A stretch of 16,057 bases of DNA from NCBI GenBank assembly GCA_002508635.1, contig DACO01000195.1, forward strand, positions 1-16,057, written 5' to 3'. The translations under genes and the position numbers were made by a program. Below the pieces are notes generated by a model, which worked only from the letters and a program-made list of their open reading frames with translations, did no database searches and was not told where the DNA came from. Origin of the DNA: Methanolobus sp. UBA118. GTDB taxonomy: Archaea; Halobacteriota; Methanosarcinia; Methanosarcinales; Methanosarcinaceae. Of the stretch, positions 6,372 to 13,756 are shown in pieces; within the stretch, counting starts at the first letter, position 1; every line of letters begins with the position of its first letter.

Positions 6372-8138
6372 CTACTCAATGTTATGGTAGTAGTACTCCT
6401 TTTTAGCCTTCTGTTCCCTGTCAAGTCTTGAATTAGGCTTGTTGACACGTGGACGGGAGGTATCCTCATCACGCCTGAAGGTGATATCCAGATTTTCGAG
6501 GAACTGGTTCATTCCGGCCTGCATACTGGCAGGCTGGTGTGCCTTACCGTAGACCGCAGGCTCACCTTCGAAAACAATAAGGCGCTCGCTGAGCATGTCG
6601 ATCATATAGATATCGTGGTCAACCACCATTGCGGTCTTGCTGTTGTTCTCTGCAAACCTCTTGATCACCCTGGTGGTCATCGAACGCTGTTCAACATCCA
6701 GGTGTGCGCTTGGCTCGTCAAGAATATACATGTCCGCATCACGACACAGGCAGGCTGCGATCGCAACCCTCTGGAGCTCTCCACCACTGAGATCTGTCAG
6801 GGAGCGTTCATAGAGTTGCTCGAGCTGCAGGGGTTTTGCCACCTCGGACTGGAAGTAGCTTGTATCGAACTTCGAGGAGATCCCACGAAGGAAATACTGT
6901 ACCTGCAGGGGACTGTCACCCTTGATGTACTGGGGTTTGTATGATATGGAGATGTCCAGATCAAGTTCACCTTCATCGGGTTCGATCTCACCTGCAAGCA
7001 TCTTGACGAAGGTGGACTTACCGATACCGTTTGGACCTACTATACCCAGCACCTCACCCTCTCTCAGGGAGCCCTCTTCTGTTTCAAGGGAGAAAGCCTC
7101 ATCATAGCTTTTGGAGAAGCTGTTATACTCCACAAGTGTTTCCACATCGGTCTCCTCCCTAGGAGGATGTACCTCGAACTTGATGGCTTCCGGACGTATA
7201 CGTACGTTCTCCTCGGGCAGATAACCCTTAAGATACTGGTTGATACCGATGCGTACACCCTTCGGATAGGTGATCACACCGTAGGCACCGGGCTGACCAT
7301 AGGCTACATGGACCACATCTGCAAGCATGTCAAGTATCGCAAGGTCGTGCTCTACCACCAGCACCGCCTTTTCCTCTGCCATTTCCTGGATGAGCTGGGC
7401 GGAATTTATACGCTGGTAGATATCAAGGTAGGGGCTTATCTCGTCAAAGAAATAGAAATCCGCATCCTTGGCCGCACAGGCGGCAATGGCAACTCTCTGG
7501 AGTTCTCCTCCGCTTAACTCTGTAATCTTCCTGTCGATGATGTGGGACAGGTCAAGCCTCTCGACCAGTTCATCGAGAACGCCACGTTCATCAGTCTTCT
7601 CGAGAAGTTCACTTGTCTTGCCTTTGAATGCCTTTGGGATCAGGTCCACGTACTGTGGTTTCTGTGAGACCTTGATATTACCATCCACCACATCACTGAA
7701 ATAATCATAAAGAACCGTGCCGGAGTAATATTCAAGCACTCTTTCCCAGTTACCTTCACCCTCACCGAAGTTGGGTACGAGGGTTCCGGAGAGTATCTGT
7801 ACGGCTGTACTTTTACCGATACCGTTCGGACCAAGGATACCTGTCACCCTGCCTACCTGCGGGACCGGAAGCCCGTAAAGTGCAAAGGAGTTCGGTCCGT
7901 ATCTGTGTGTGGGTTCCGTGAGCTCTTCCGGAAGCCCGATGATCATGATGGCATCGAACGGACATTTGTTGATACAGATACCACAACCTACACAGAGTTC
8001 TTCGGAGATGGACGGTTTTCCGTCTTCAAGGAAAACAATGGTCTCGTCACCTGTCCTAACTCTGGGACAGTACTTTTCACATTCGTGACTGCAACGTCTT
8101 GGCTGGCATCTGTCTTTGTTCAGTATGGCTATTCGCAT
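6372..8138 (-). CDS. abce1: ABCE1 / RNase L inhibitor homolog, ribosome-splitting ATPase
   Basis: 588 residues, full length for archaeal ABCE1. It splits ribosomes after termination (with aRF1/Pelota) and helps in recycling and initiation. The N-terminus carries two 4Fe-4S cluster motifs: Cys11, 16, 20, 24 and Cys49, 52, 55, 59, the latter of the CxxCxxCxxxCP type. Two tandem ATPase domains follow, each with a Walker A GPNGIGKST (from 103 and from 368) and a signature LSGGELQRVAIA (from 208 and from 450). The second Walker B region ends in DEPSAHLD. The hinge and C-terminal tail are present and there is no frameshift. The ATG start has a weak GGGATC upstream. It lies 43 bases after the EMC6-like gene and is probably co-transcribed with it. 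Confidence 0.98.
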   Translation of the reverse strand: MRIAILNKDRCQPRRCSHECEKYCPRVRTGDETIVFLEDGKPSISEELCVGCGICINKCPFDAIMIIGLPEELTEPTHRYGPNSFALYGLPVPQVGRVTGILGPNGIGKSTAVQILSGTLVPNFGEGEGNWERVLEYYSGTVLYDYFSDVVDGNIKVSQKPQYVDLIPKAFKGKTSELLEKTDERGVLDELVERLDLSHIIDRKITELSGGELQRVAIAACAAKDADFYFFDEISPYLDIYQRINSAQLIQEMAEEKAVLVVEHDLAILDMLADVVHVAYGQPGAYGVITYPKGVRIGINQYLKGYLPEENVRIRPEAIKFEVHPPREETDVETLVEYNSFSKSYDEAFSLETEEGSLREGEVLGIVGPNGIGKSTFVKMLAGEIEPDEGELDLDISISYKPQYIKGDSPLQVQYFLRGISSKFDTSYFQSEVAKPLQLEQLYERSLTDLSGGELQRVAIAACLCRDADMYILDEPSAHLDVEQRSMTTRVIKRFAENNSKTAMVVDHDIYMIDMLSERLIVFEGEPAVYGKAHQPASMQAGMNQFLENLDITFRRDEDTSRPRVNKPNSRLDREQKAKKEYYYHNIE

Positions 8139-8181
8139 GTAAGATCCCTGTCAATAAAAATGAAAGTAATGAAAAAAGATA

Positions 8182-8586
8182 TCAATTCAGAAGCAGTGTC
8201 CATGTCACCAGACAGAAGTCAATGACTATGAACTCCACATAGAACCAGTCCTTAAAACCGAATTCTTTGGTGTTTATCTTGATCAACGGGAAGATCACCC
8301 TCTGGATATAGTACGCAAATCCCGCAACTATGATCAGTACGGCATACCATACAGTATCGGTCCCCGCTCCATAGACCAAATTGGCAACAATACCGGCTAC
8401 GATACCTAGCAGAGCTGCAACTGCGGTCTTGATGATACCTTCTACATGTGCCTTTTTTCTCTCTTCGGGAGTTTTTGGCTTATAGGCAACCTTTCCGACA
8501 GTCTCAACCTGTTCGGTTTCAGAGGCTTCGGCGGCCTTTTTCTTAGAAGCAGCCTTAGGTTGTTTTTTCTTGGACGGTTTTGGCAA
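8182..8586 (-). CDS. EMC6-like small membrane protein (EMC6-arch type)
   Basis: 134 residues from a TTG start, chosen because GGAG (with GGAGATT) lies 8 bases upstream on the reverse strand and no better start exists. The N-terminal ~45 residues are very rich in Lys, Ala and Pro, suited to binding ribosome or RNA (inference). Three hydrophobic helices follow at about 51-72, 78-100 and 114-133, with the segment KEFGFKDWFYVEF before the last one. Size and topology match the archaeal relatives of EMC6, a subunit of the eukaryotic ER membrane insertase. The location upstream of abce1 in one operon fits a role linked to translation. The family call is from memory of the pattern; an unrelated three-helix protein is possible. 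Confidence 0.7.
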   Translation of the reverse strand: MPKPSKKKQPKAASKKKAAEASETEQVETVGKVAYKPKTPEERKKAHVEGIIKTAVAALLGIVAGIVANLVYGAGTDTVWYAVLIIVAGFAYYIQRVIFPLIKINTKEFGFKDWFYVEFIVIDFCLVTWTLLLN

Positions 8587-8636
8587 TTGATAATCTCCTG
8601 AATAACTTGGATATCCGGGTACTATAAAAAACTGTT

Positions 8637-8652
8637 AGTTATATAAAGTTTT
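8637..8652 (-). promoter_or_regulatory. Promoter of the EMC6-like/abce1 operon
   Basis: The reverse strand has AAAACTTTATATAACT, a good archaeal TATA box centred near 8644. Transcription would start near 8618, giving a leader of about 30 bases that includes the ribosome site of the EMC6-like gene. A short CCTG/CAGG hairpin at 8655-8666, between this box and the nuclease stop, may belong to the end of the upstream gene. Confidence 0.6.
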
Positions 8653-8672
8653 ATCCTGCATACAGGACACTA

Positions 8673-9677
8673 CTAGATAAACTCATTGCTCAGAACATTG
8701 TTTATTTTGTCAATTGCAATTGCATTGAATCCCTGAGAATTCAGATGACCGGCAAACTTTCCGGGCCTGTATCCCCCGGGATGGTAGACCACTGTGAATT
8801 CCGGATCAAGTTGGTGGACCATTGATGTCAGTCCCCGTGCGTCCAGGTGGTCACTTATCTGGATGGCAGGATAACGATAGTCGGCCCTGCCTGTCATGAC
8901 GAATTTGGCCATATCATGGGGCAGTTTATCAAGATCCCAGGGCGGTACGATGCAGACGGAATCACCGCATGATTCACCGATACATGCAAGCTCACCTGCA
9001 TCATCAAGCAGGCAGCGTGTCAGTTGCAGGGATTTCTCTTCCATTTCCACGGCCCCGTCATAGCCGCAACTGCGCATCAGTTCCACAGCCCGCTGGGCCT
9101 TGCCGAAAGCATAGGCTCCAAAGGCAACACAGCTGTTTTCCTCCAGCGCAGAGGAGAATCCCTGAATATCATCATCAAAATAACAAGTAGTATCCCCGGG
9201 ATCCCCGTAGTTGGCCTCGGTTATGAGCACATCACACTCCGGAAGCTGCGAGGCATCCTTTACGTCACCTGTAACCAGTATGCGGGTTCCCACATCGTTC
9301 TCCCAGTAGAAGGCACTTGAACCCACTGTATGAAAATTAGGGAATGTGCTGACCTTGACACCATTGACCTCAATGGATTTACCAAGTTCCACGGTCCTGC
9401 CCTTATAGTCCCTGTCATGTCGGATCTCAAGGGCATGGGCAGTCTTCCCCGTACACATGGCACGGTCTGAAAGCATTGCAGACTTGCCGTTATGATCGGA
9501 ATGTGCATGAGTGATAAGATAGGCATCGGGTTGCGGATACTTCGCAGGAGTCCTTGTTGTATCTATGGAGAATGTAACCAGTTCACCTTCCCCGGACCTA
9601 AACTTTACAGACAGGTGTGGCTTGAAGGAACCTCTCGAGTTCTTCTGTCTGAAAACCATGATCCCAAGGTCGACCAT
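8673..9677 (-). CDS. Metallo-beta-lactamase/beta-CASP family nuclease (putative RNA or DNA exonuclease)
   Basis: 334 residues from ATG 9677. A TTG at 9719 would add 14 residues, but the predicted TATA box at 9721-9728 would start transcription near 9699, inside that extension. Metal ligand motifs are HAHSDH (57-62), His116 in NFHTVGSS and Asp138 in VTGDV. A GKAQRAVELM segment followed by ISDHLDARGL (near 272-281) is the arrangement of short beta-CASP proteins such as COG1236 RNA-processing exonucleases and ligase-associated DNA exonucleases. There is no KH domain, so it is not the full archaeal CPSF-like factor. The substrate (RNA or DNA) is undecided. It is cytoplasmic and stands just upstream of the EMC6-like/abce1 operon, which has its own promoter. 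Confidence 0.85.
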   Translation of the reverse strand: MVDLGIMVFRQKNSRGSFKPHLSVKFRSGEGELVTFSIDTTRTPAKYPQPDAYLITHAHSDHNGKSAMLSDRAMCTGKTAHALEIRHDRDYKGRTVELGKSIEVNGVKVSTFPNFHTVGSSAFYWENDVGTRILVTGDVKDASQLPECDVLITEANYGDPGDTTCYFDDDIQGFSSALEENSCVAFGAYAFGKAQRAVELMRSCGYDGAVEMEEKSLQLTRCLLDDAGELACIGESCGDSVCIVPPWDLDKLPHDMAKFVMTGRADYRYPAIQISDHLDARGLTSMVHQLDPEFTVVYHPGGYRPGKFAGHLNSQGFNAIAIDKINNVLSNEFI

Positions 9678-9720
9678 TTCCTGCAATATCCTTATCCCTC
9701 GGACAGGGATTAATCTCAAA

Positions 9721-9751
9721 GTATATACATGTTTTTCAGAAAAAGTCTGAA
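9721..9751 (-). promoter_or_regulatory. TATA box and adjacent inverted repeat upstream of the nuclease gene
   Basis: GTATATAC at 9721-9728 is a TATA-like box. Directly upstream on the reverse strand is a perfect 6-base inverted repeat, TTCAGA at 9735-9740 and TCTGAA at 9746-9751, 5 bases apart. It could be an operator or the tail of a T-rich thioredoxin end region (9752-9799). The promoter reading sets the nuclease start at 9677. Confidence 0.45.
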
Positions 9752-9799
9752 TAAAATGAATAAGAAAAACGGAAGGAAAGAAAATAAAGAGGAAAGCAC
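9752..9799 (-). terminator. Pyrimidine-rich end of the thioredoxin gene
   Basis: After the thioredoxin stop the reverse strand is a long C/T-rich tract with several T-runs (CTTTATTTTC, CCGTTTTTC), as usual for archaeal transcript ends. Confidence 0.45.
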
Positions 9800-10069
9800 T
9801 TAGAGTACTTTTTTGAGCTCCTCGATCAGGATACCGGCAGTTGTCACACCCGTAAAGCGTTTGACAGCCTCTCCTTCCTTCACTATGATGAGTGTCGGAA
9901 CAGCCTGTATACCATATTTTGCAGCCATTTCCTGATTCTGATCCACATCAATGACCTTTACATCAACCTGGTCTCCGAACTCTTCCTTTACCTTATCAAG
10001 GAAAGGTTTCTGCATCTTGCAGGGTCCGCACCATGTTGCACTGAAATCCAATAATTCCGGTTTGCTCAT
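9800..10069 (-). CDS. Thioredoxin
   Basis: 89 residues from ATG 10069, with AGGTG of an AAGGTGTTAAT ribosome site just upstream. The frame stays open for 47 codons further upstream, but that stretch has no ribosome site and covers a hairpin leader. The redox motif WCGPC is at residues 13-17 (Cys14, Cys17). The cis-proline region is AVPTL and the C-terminal GVTTAGILIEELKK helix is typical. It is a compact archaeal thioredoxin/glutaredoxin-like protein that reduces disulfides in the cytoplasm, probably fed by a thioredoxin reductase encoded elsewhere. It appears to be a single-gene unit with its own promoter. Confidence 0.95.
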   Translation of the reverse strand: MSKPELLDFSATWCGPCKMQKPFLDKVKEEFGDQVDVKVIDVDQNQEMAAKYGIQAVPTLIIVKEGEAVKRFTGVTTAGILIEELKKVL

Positions 10070-10153
10070 ATTAACACCTTTTCTTTTGAATGAAAAATGA
10101 TCTATTGATTTAATTATCTTTTCGACGTCCTTTTGCCAGGAAACATGCTTCCG

Positions 10154-10195
10154 GTACCCTTCCCCAAGGGCACGAGCTGTTTGCATCGGTAATGC
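10154..10195 (-). other. Structured leader of the thioredoxin transcript
   Basis: On the reverse strand GTGCCCTT, a GGGG loop and AAGGGTAC form an 8-pair hairpin (10173-10166, 10165-10162, 10161-10154; one G-U pair). A second small stem, GCAT with ATGC (10183-10195), lies just before it. Together they sit between a predicted promoter at 10219-10236 and the thioredoxin start, in a leader of about 130 bases. It could be a regulatory leader or a small RNA. No known riboswitch class is recognised. Confidence 0.45.
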
Positions 10196-10218
10196 ACGTC
10201 TTGTACACAACCTTTGTG

Positions 10219-10236
10219 TTTATAATATAAATAATT
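10219..10236 (-). promoter_or_regulatory. Candidate thioredoxin promoter
   Basis: The AT-rich box reads ATTATTTATATTATAAAC on the reverse strand. Transcription would start near 10202, giving a leader of about 130 bases. A weaker box (GATAATTAAATCAA) close to 10105-10118 would give a short leader instead. Confidence 0.4.
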
Positions 10237-10260
10237 TACTATGTAGCCTGAAAAATACCC

Positions 10261-11052
10261 TCACATTTTCCTTATTTTTGTCGTCAGGTCCAGTGGTTTG
10301 GAATAATACAGGGAACTGGTCACGATAAAATCCACATGTTTTGCATACTCGGAAACCATTTTCAGATCGATACCGCCGACTCCGATCTCAATGTGCGGAT
10401 TCACGGACCGAAGTTCCGGTACGAGGGTTTCCAGCTCTTCGGGACTGTAATGGTCCAGAAGCAGTACATCCGCAAGGGGAGCGTATTTGAAGGCCTCCTC
10501 CCGGGTCCTTGGTTCTATTTCGACCTTTTTCATGGCCCGAAGTTTTCCGAAATCCCCGGCCACGTTGAAATGGTTCTGTGTGACAAGGATGGAATCACTG
10601 AGAGAATTACGATGATGCTGGCCTCCTCCGGTCTTTACAGCCTTGAGCTCGTATTTCCGGAATCCCGGATGTGTCTTTCTGCTTGTCGCAATTTCCACAC
10701 CGGCATTGACCTTATGAGCAAGTTCCACGGCAATACGGGTATTGGAAGCTATGGCACATACCAGTGAGAGAAATGTCTGGGACACGCGCCAGAGTTTAAA
10801 AAGCACCGGCAGCTCACCCTGAGCTTCGAATATCACATCATTGGGATAGAACTCAGCACCGTTATCGGGACACGTGACAACTTCCAGACCATTTTTTCTG
10901 TAAAAGTCAGCCAGGTCATCCATGCATGCAGCAACCCCGTGTTCCCGGGAAATTATCCGCAGCCTGCCATTGCCATGAATATCCAGAAGTTCTGTGGTCT
11001 CATCACCGTACGGGCAGTCCTCCGAAAGGTAAAGCTCAAAAAAATCCATCAT
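10261..11052 (-). CDS. NadC/ModD-family phosphoribosyltransferase-like protein
   Basis: 263 residues from the first of two adjacent ATGs (11052, 11049), with GGTGAC upstream. The family is shown by SRKTHPGFRKYELKAVKTGG followed by GQHHRNSLSDSILVTQNH, the type II quinolinate phosphoribosyltransferase fold, and by the later LLLDHYSP and GVGGID barrel strands. Classical NadC makes nicotinate mononucleotide from quinolinate and PRPP. Here the Arg of the NadC ERTxLN motif is Gln (SQTFLS), and the Lys of the VLIKDNH motif is Thr (ILVTQNH), so the quinolinate carboxylate contacts appear lost while the RK and HHR motifs remain. ModD-type relatives share such changes, so ModD-like or another substrate is more likely than true NadC. 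Neighbours do not reveal the pathway. Confidence 0.8.
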   Translation of the reverse strand: MMDFFELYLSEDCPYGDETTELLDIHGNGRLRIISREHGVAACMDDLADFYRKNGLEVVTCPDNGAEFYPNDVIFEAQGELPVLFKLWRVSQTFLSLVCAIASNTRIAVELAHKVNAGVEIATSRKTHPGFRKYELKAVKTGGGQHHRNSLSDSILVTQNHFNVAGDFGKLRAMKKVEIEPRTREEAFKYAPLADVLLLDHYSPEELETLVPELRSVNPHIEIGVGGIDLKMVSEYAKHVDFIVTSSLYYSKPLDLTTKIRKM

Positions 11053-11071
11053 GTTGTCACCCTGATGATAT

Positions 11072-11113
11072 TAGTTATGGTGCATACTTCATAACTATTG
11101 CTATAGTTTTAAA
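11072..11113 (-). promoter_or_regulatory. Promoter and operator-like inverted repeat of the NadC/ModD-like gene
   Basis: A perfect 8-base inverted repeat, TAGTTATG (11072-11079) and CATAACTA (11090-11097), is separated by 10 bases. A TATA-like CTTTAAAAC box lies at 11107-11114 on the reverse strand, which predicts a transcription start near 11084, the centre of the repeat. This geometry fits a repressor site. Confidence 0.5.
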
Positions 11114-11114
11114 G

Positions 11115-11139
11115 GGAGGAAAAAAGGAGGAAAGAAAGA
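11115..11139 (-). terminator. T/C-rich end of acs
   Basis: Directly after the acs stop the reverse strand reads CTTTCTTTCCTCC and then TTTTTTCCTCCC, a pyrimidine-rich archaeal termination region. It abuts the promoter of the next gene. Confidence 0.45.
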
Positions 11140-13029
11140 TCAGTCCTCCAGAGTTGAAACATCCCCGGGATCCATTCCAAGCTCCTGTGCTTTGAGAACC
11201 CTGCGCATGATCTTTCCGCTGCGGGTCTTGGGAAGAGAGTTCACGAACTCTATTTCCGAGGGCATGGCGATCGGCCCCAGGTTCATCCTCACATGATACA
11301 GCAGATCAAGTTTCAGCTTCTCACCGGGCTCATAACCCATGCGTAGTATGATGAAAGCCTTGATGGAATCGCCCTTGAGAGGATCAGGTTTTCCGATAAC
11401 GGCAGCTTCGGCAACCGCCTCATGAGAGACAAGGGCACTTTCCACTTCAGCGCTTCCGATATTGTGACCGGCTACGATCAGCACATCATCCGAGCGTCCG
11501 AGGATCATGATATAGCCGTCCTCATCCTTTACCGCAAGGTCACCGGCTGAGTAGTAGTTGTTGATGGTGTTCCAGTACTGGCGGTACCTCTCATCGTTGT
11601 TGTAAACGGTCCTCATCATGGACGGCCAGGGTTCCTTTATCACAAGGAAGCCGCCGGTTCCCGGAGCTACCGGCTCACCGTTCTCATCCACCACATCGGC
11701 AACTATTCCGGGCACGGGTCTGCCTGCAAATCCCGGCTTCATGGGCTCGCCCACCGCAGTTGTGAGCATATGCATACCTGTTTCAGTCTGCCACCAGGTA
11801 TCCAGTATCGGACACTTCTCCTTTCCTATGACACGATAGTACCATTCGAAGGCCTCCGGATTGAGAGGTTCACCCACAGAGCCCAGTACCCGCAATGAGC
11901 TCAGGTTGTATTTGTTCGGCCACTCCTCACCCATTTTCATAAACATGCGGATAGCCGTGGGTGCGGTGTAGAAGACCGTAACGTCGAACTCCTCGATCAT
12001 ATCCCACCATACACCCGGATCAGGATAATCAGGTGTTGTCTCGGAGATCAGGATCGTAGCACCCATTGCAAGCGGACCGTATACTATGTAACTGTGACCT
12101 GTGATCCAGCCGGGATCCGCAGTACACCACATGACATCCCCTTCTTTGAGATCGAACATATTTTTGGTGGTGTAATATGTGCCTACCATATATCCTCCGC
12201 AGGCATGGACAATTCCCTTTGCAGGACCGGTGGTACCACTGGTATAGAGAATGAAGAGAGGGTCTTCGGCATCCATGACCTCAGGCTCACATTCTTTCTC
12301 AACACCTTCCATGATCTCGTAGAAATCAACCTCTATCTCCGAGAAAAGCTCCATCTGTGGCTTCATCCTTCTGAGAACGACGATCTTCTCAACACTGGAG
12401 GAGCCCACCACGGCTTCATCAACAATGGATTTCAGGTCCAGGCGCTTACCACGTCTGAGGCTTGCATCTGCCGTTACGACGATCTTTGCCTGTGCATCCT
12501 TTATCCTGGAACGCAGGGCATTGGAACCGAAGCCTCCGAAGACGACACTGTGTACCGCACCTATACGGGCACATGCGAGCATTGCGATTATCTGCTCTGG
12601 AACAAGGGGCATATAGATACACACCCGGTCACCTCTTCCAACTCCCAGGGACTTAAGTCCGTTTGCAAACCTCATAACCTCACGGTAAAGCTGACGATAT
12701 GTTATCACCTGCTCTTCTCCGTCATCCCCAACCCATATGAGAGCTACCTTGTTCTTTCTCCCATTGAACACATGCCGGTCCAGACAATTGCAGGTAATGT
12801 TCATTTTAGCATTGACGAACCATTTTGCATAAGGGTGCTCCCATTCTCTTACACGGTCCCATTTCTCAAACCATTCGAGTTCCTCCGCAACCTTCTCCCA
12901 GTGAGCCTCCGGGTCTTTTACGGATTCATCATAGGCCTTTTCATAATCCCCCATCCATGAATCTTCCTTTACCGAAGGGTCCGGAAGGTAACTCTTTGTA
13001 TCCAGTTTGACATCAAAGTTATCAGACAT
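11140..13029 (-). CDS. acs: Acetyl-CoA synthetase, AMP-forming
   Basis: 629 residues, the usual length. The ATG at 13029 has a strong AGGAGTG ribosome site at 13033-13039. It activates acetate with ATP to acetyl-AMP and transfers it to CoA. Visible motifs are the P-loop-like YTSGTTGPAKG (262-272), WWQTETG (412-418), the hinge region GRSDDVL and the catalytic lysine Lys606 in SGKIMRR. The N-terminal ACS domain is present, so the gene is intact. In methanogens this route is an alternative to acetate kinase and phosphotransacetylase; in a methylotroph it would serve acetate assimilation (inference). Related acyl-CoA synthetases (for example propionyl) cannot be excluded, but acetate is most likely. 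Confidence 0.95.
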   Translation of the reverse strand: MSDNFDVKLDTKSYLPDPSVKEDSWMGDYEKAYDESVKDPEAHWEKVAEELEWFEKWDRVREWEHPYAKWFVNAKMNITCNCLDRHVFNGRKNKVALIWVGDDGEEQVITYRQLYREVMRFANGLKSLGVGRGDRVCIYMPLVPEQIIAMLACARIGAVHSVVFGGFGSNALRSRIKDAQAKIVVTADASLRRGKRLDLKSIVDEAVVGSSSVEKIVVLRRMKPQMELFSEIEVDFYEIMEGVEKECEPEVMDAEDPLFILYTSGTTGPAKGIVHACGGYMVGTYYTTKNMFDLKEGDVMWCTADPGWITGHSYIVYGPLAMGATILISETTPDYPDPGVWWDMIEEFDVTVFYTAPTAIRMFMKMGEEWPNKYNLSSLRVLGSVGEPLNPEAFEWYYRVIGKEKCPILDTWWQTETGMHMLTTAVGEPMKPGFAGRPVPGIVADVVDENGEPVAPGTGGFLVIKEPWPSMMRTVYNNDERYRQYWNTINNYYSAGDLAVKDEDGYIMILGRSDDVLIVAGHNIGSAEVESALVSHEAVAEAAVIGKPDPLKGDSIKAFIILRMGYEPGEKLKLDLLYHVRMNLGPIAMPSEIEFVNSLPKTRSGKIMRRVLKAQELGMDPGDVSTLED

Positions 13030-13340
13030 TTACACTCCTTTCCTAACTATTAATGATTATATATCTCACAAGACCCGACCTTATTTCAGGTCGATCGAAC
13101 TTAACTCAGAAACCACTCAACAAAGCCTGCATTGGAATGCATTTCAGCTTAATGTATTGTATTGGTGGATACTGAAAAGGAAGAGATAATGAAACCAGAG
13201 GTTAATAGTTCCCATCCATCATGTATAATCATGATATTAGTATAAACCTATTTTGGTCATTGGATAAAAATTCCACAGGACAAGCTCAGGAGAAAGTAAC
13301 TGAAATATATAAAAGATAAGAAAAGACAGGAAAAAAGAGA
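13030..13340 (-). other. Regulatory spacer upstream of acs
   Basis: These 311 bases contain no convincing gene. They hold three inverted repeats: CGACCT/AGGTCG at 13076-13093, TGCATT/AATGCA at 13128-13141 and TCATG/CATGA at 13219-13234. TATA-like boxes on the reverse strand lie at 13055-13066 and near 13236-13250. The nearer box would start transcription inside the ribosome site, so a longer leader from the farther box is more plausible. The T-rich end of the NAC gene occupies about 13317-13340. Confidence 0.5.
13317..13340 (-). terminator. T-rich end of the NAC gene
   Basis: Just after the NAC stop the reverse strand has CTCTTTTTTCCTGTCTTTTC, a typical archaeal T-run terminator. Confidence 0.5.
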
Positions 13341-13691
13341 TCAAGCTGAGAGTGCCAGTATGGCTTCCGCCAGGTCACCGTTGGCATTCTTCAGTGCTTC
13401 TCTTGCCTCGTCTTCTGAGACGCCGGTCTGCTCTGCTACCAGCCTTACATCGTCGTCAGGTACTTCAACTTCCCTGGCAACCTCTTCCGGGGTTCCGACT
13501 ATCTGATAGGTATCCGTACCCTGTGCTGTCATGATGGATACGTTTGCATCATTGAACACAATGTCTTTATCAGGAGTTCTAATGATGACCTGTTCAACAT
13601 CGTTGACTTCTTTGATGTCTATACCCATCTGTTTCATCATCTGCTTGACTTTTGCAGGGTTCATTCCCCTGCCGCCGATTCCCGGAAACAT
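13341..13691 (-). CDS. nac: Nascent polypeptide-associated complex protein (archaeal NAC)
   Basis: 116 residues from ATG 13691, with AGGTGATT directly upstream; the in-frame start six codons earlier has no such site. The N-terminal MFPGIGGRGMNPAKVKQMMK region is characteristic of archaeal NAC. The NAC beta domain covers about residues 25-70, and a UBA domain closes the protein (about 78-116, ending ANGDLAEAILALS). It forms a homodimer at the ribosome exit site and contacts emerging chains. It has a probable promoter (CTTAAATAG near 13723-13732) of its own. Confidence 0.96.
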   Translation of the reverse strand: MFPGIGGRGMNPAKVKQMMKQMGIDIKEVNDVEQVIIRTPDKDIVFNDANVSIMTAQGTDTYQIVGTPEEVAREVEVPDDDVRLVAEQTGVSEDEAREALKNANGDLAEAILALSA

Positions 13692-13722
13692 ATAATCACC
13701 TTGTAGCAATAATTGAATTTTA

Positions 13723-13732
13723 CTATTTAAGT
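13723..13732 (-). promoter_or_regulatory. Candidate NAC promoter
   Basis: ACTTAAATAG on the reverse strand, about 35 bases before the NAC start, resembles a TATA box and would give a very short leader just covering the AGGTGATT ribosome site. Confidence 0.4.
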
Positions 13733-13756
13733 ATTCTTATGCTCTTCTGACTGTGC

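Noticed and set aside
6537..7517. Several + strand frames over abce1
   Set aside because: They are antisense to highly conserved ABCE1 motifs and lack start signals.
10070..10210. 47-codon N-terminal extension of thioredoxin
   Set aside because: There is no ribosome site for it, thioredoxin begins normally at 10069 with a good site, and a hairpin occupies the stretch. Kept only as an alternative in the leader finding.
12094..12960. Long + strand open frame of 288 codons
   Set aside because: It is fully antisense to acs, whose motifs are unambiguous. It has Cys- and His-rich unlikely text and no ribosome site, so it is a shadow of codon usage.
13055..13066. AGATATATAATC as the acs promoter
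   Set aside because: The predicted transcription start (about 13034) would fall inside or after the acs ribosome site, so it is unlikely to be the main promoter.
13007..13189. Small + strand frame in the acs upstream spacer
   Set aside because: It overlaps the acs start, has unlikely composition and no ribosome site.
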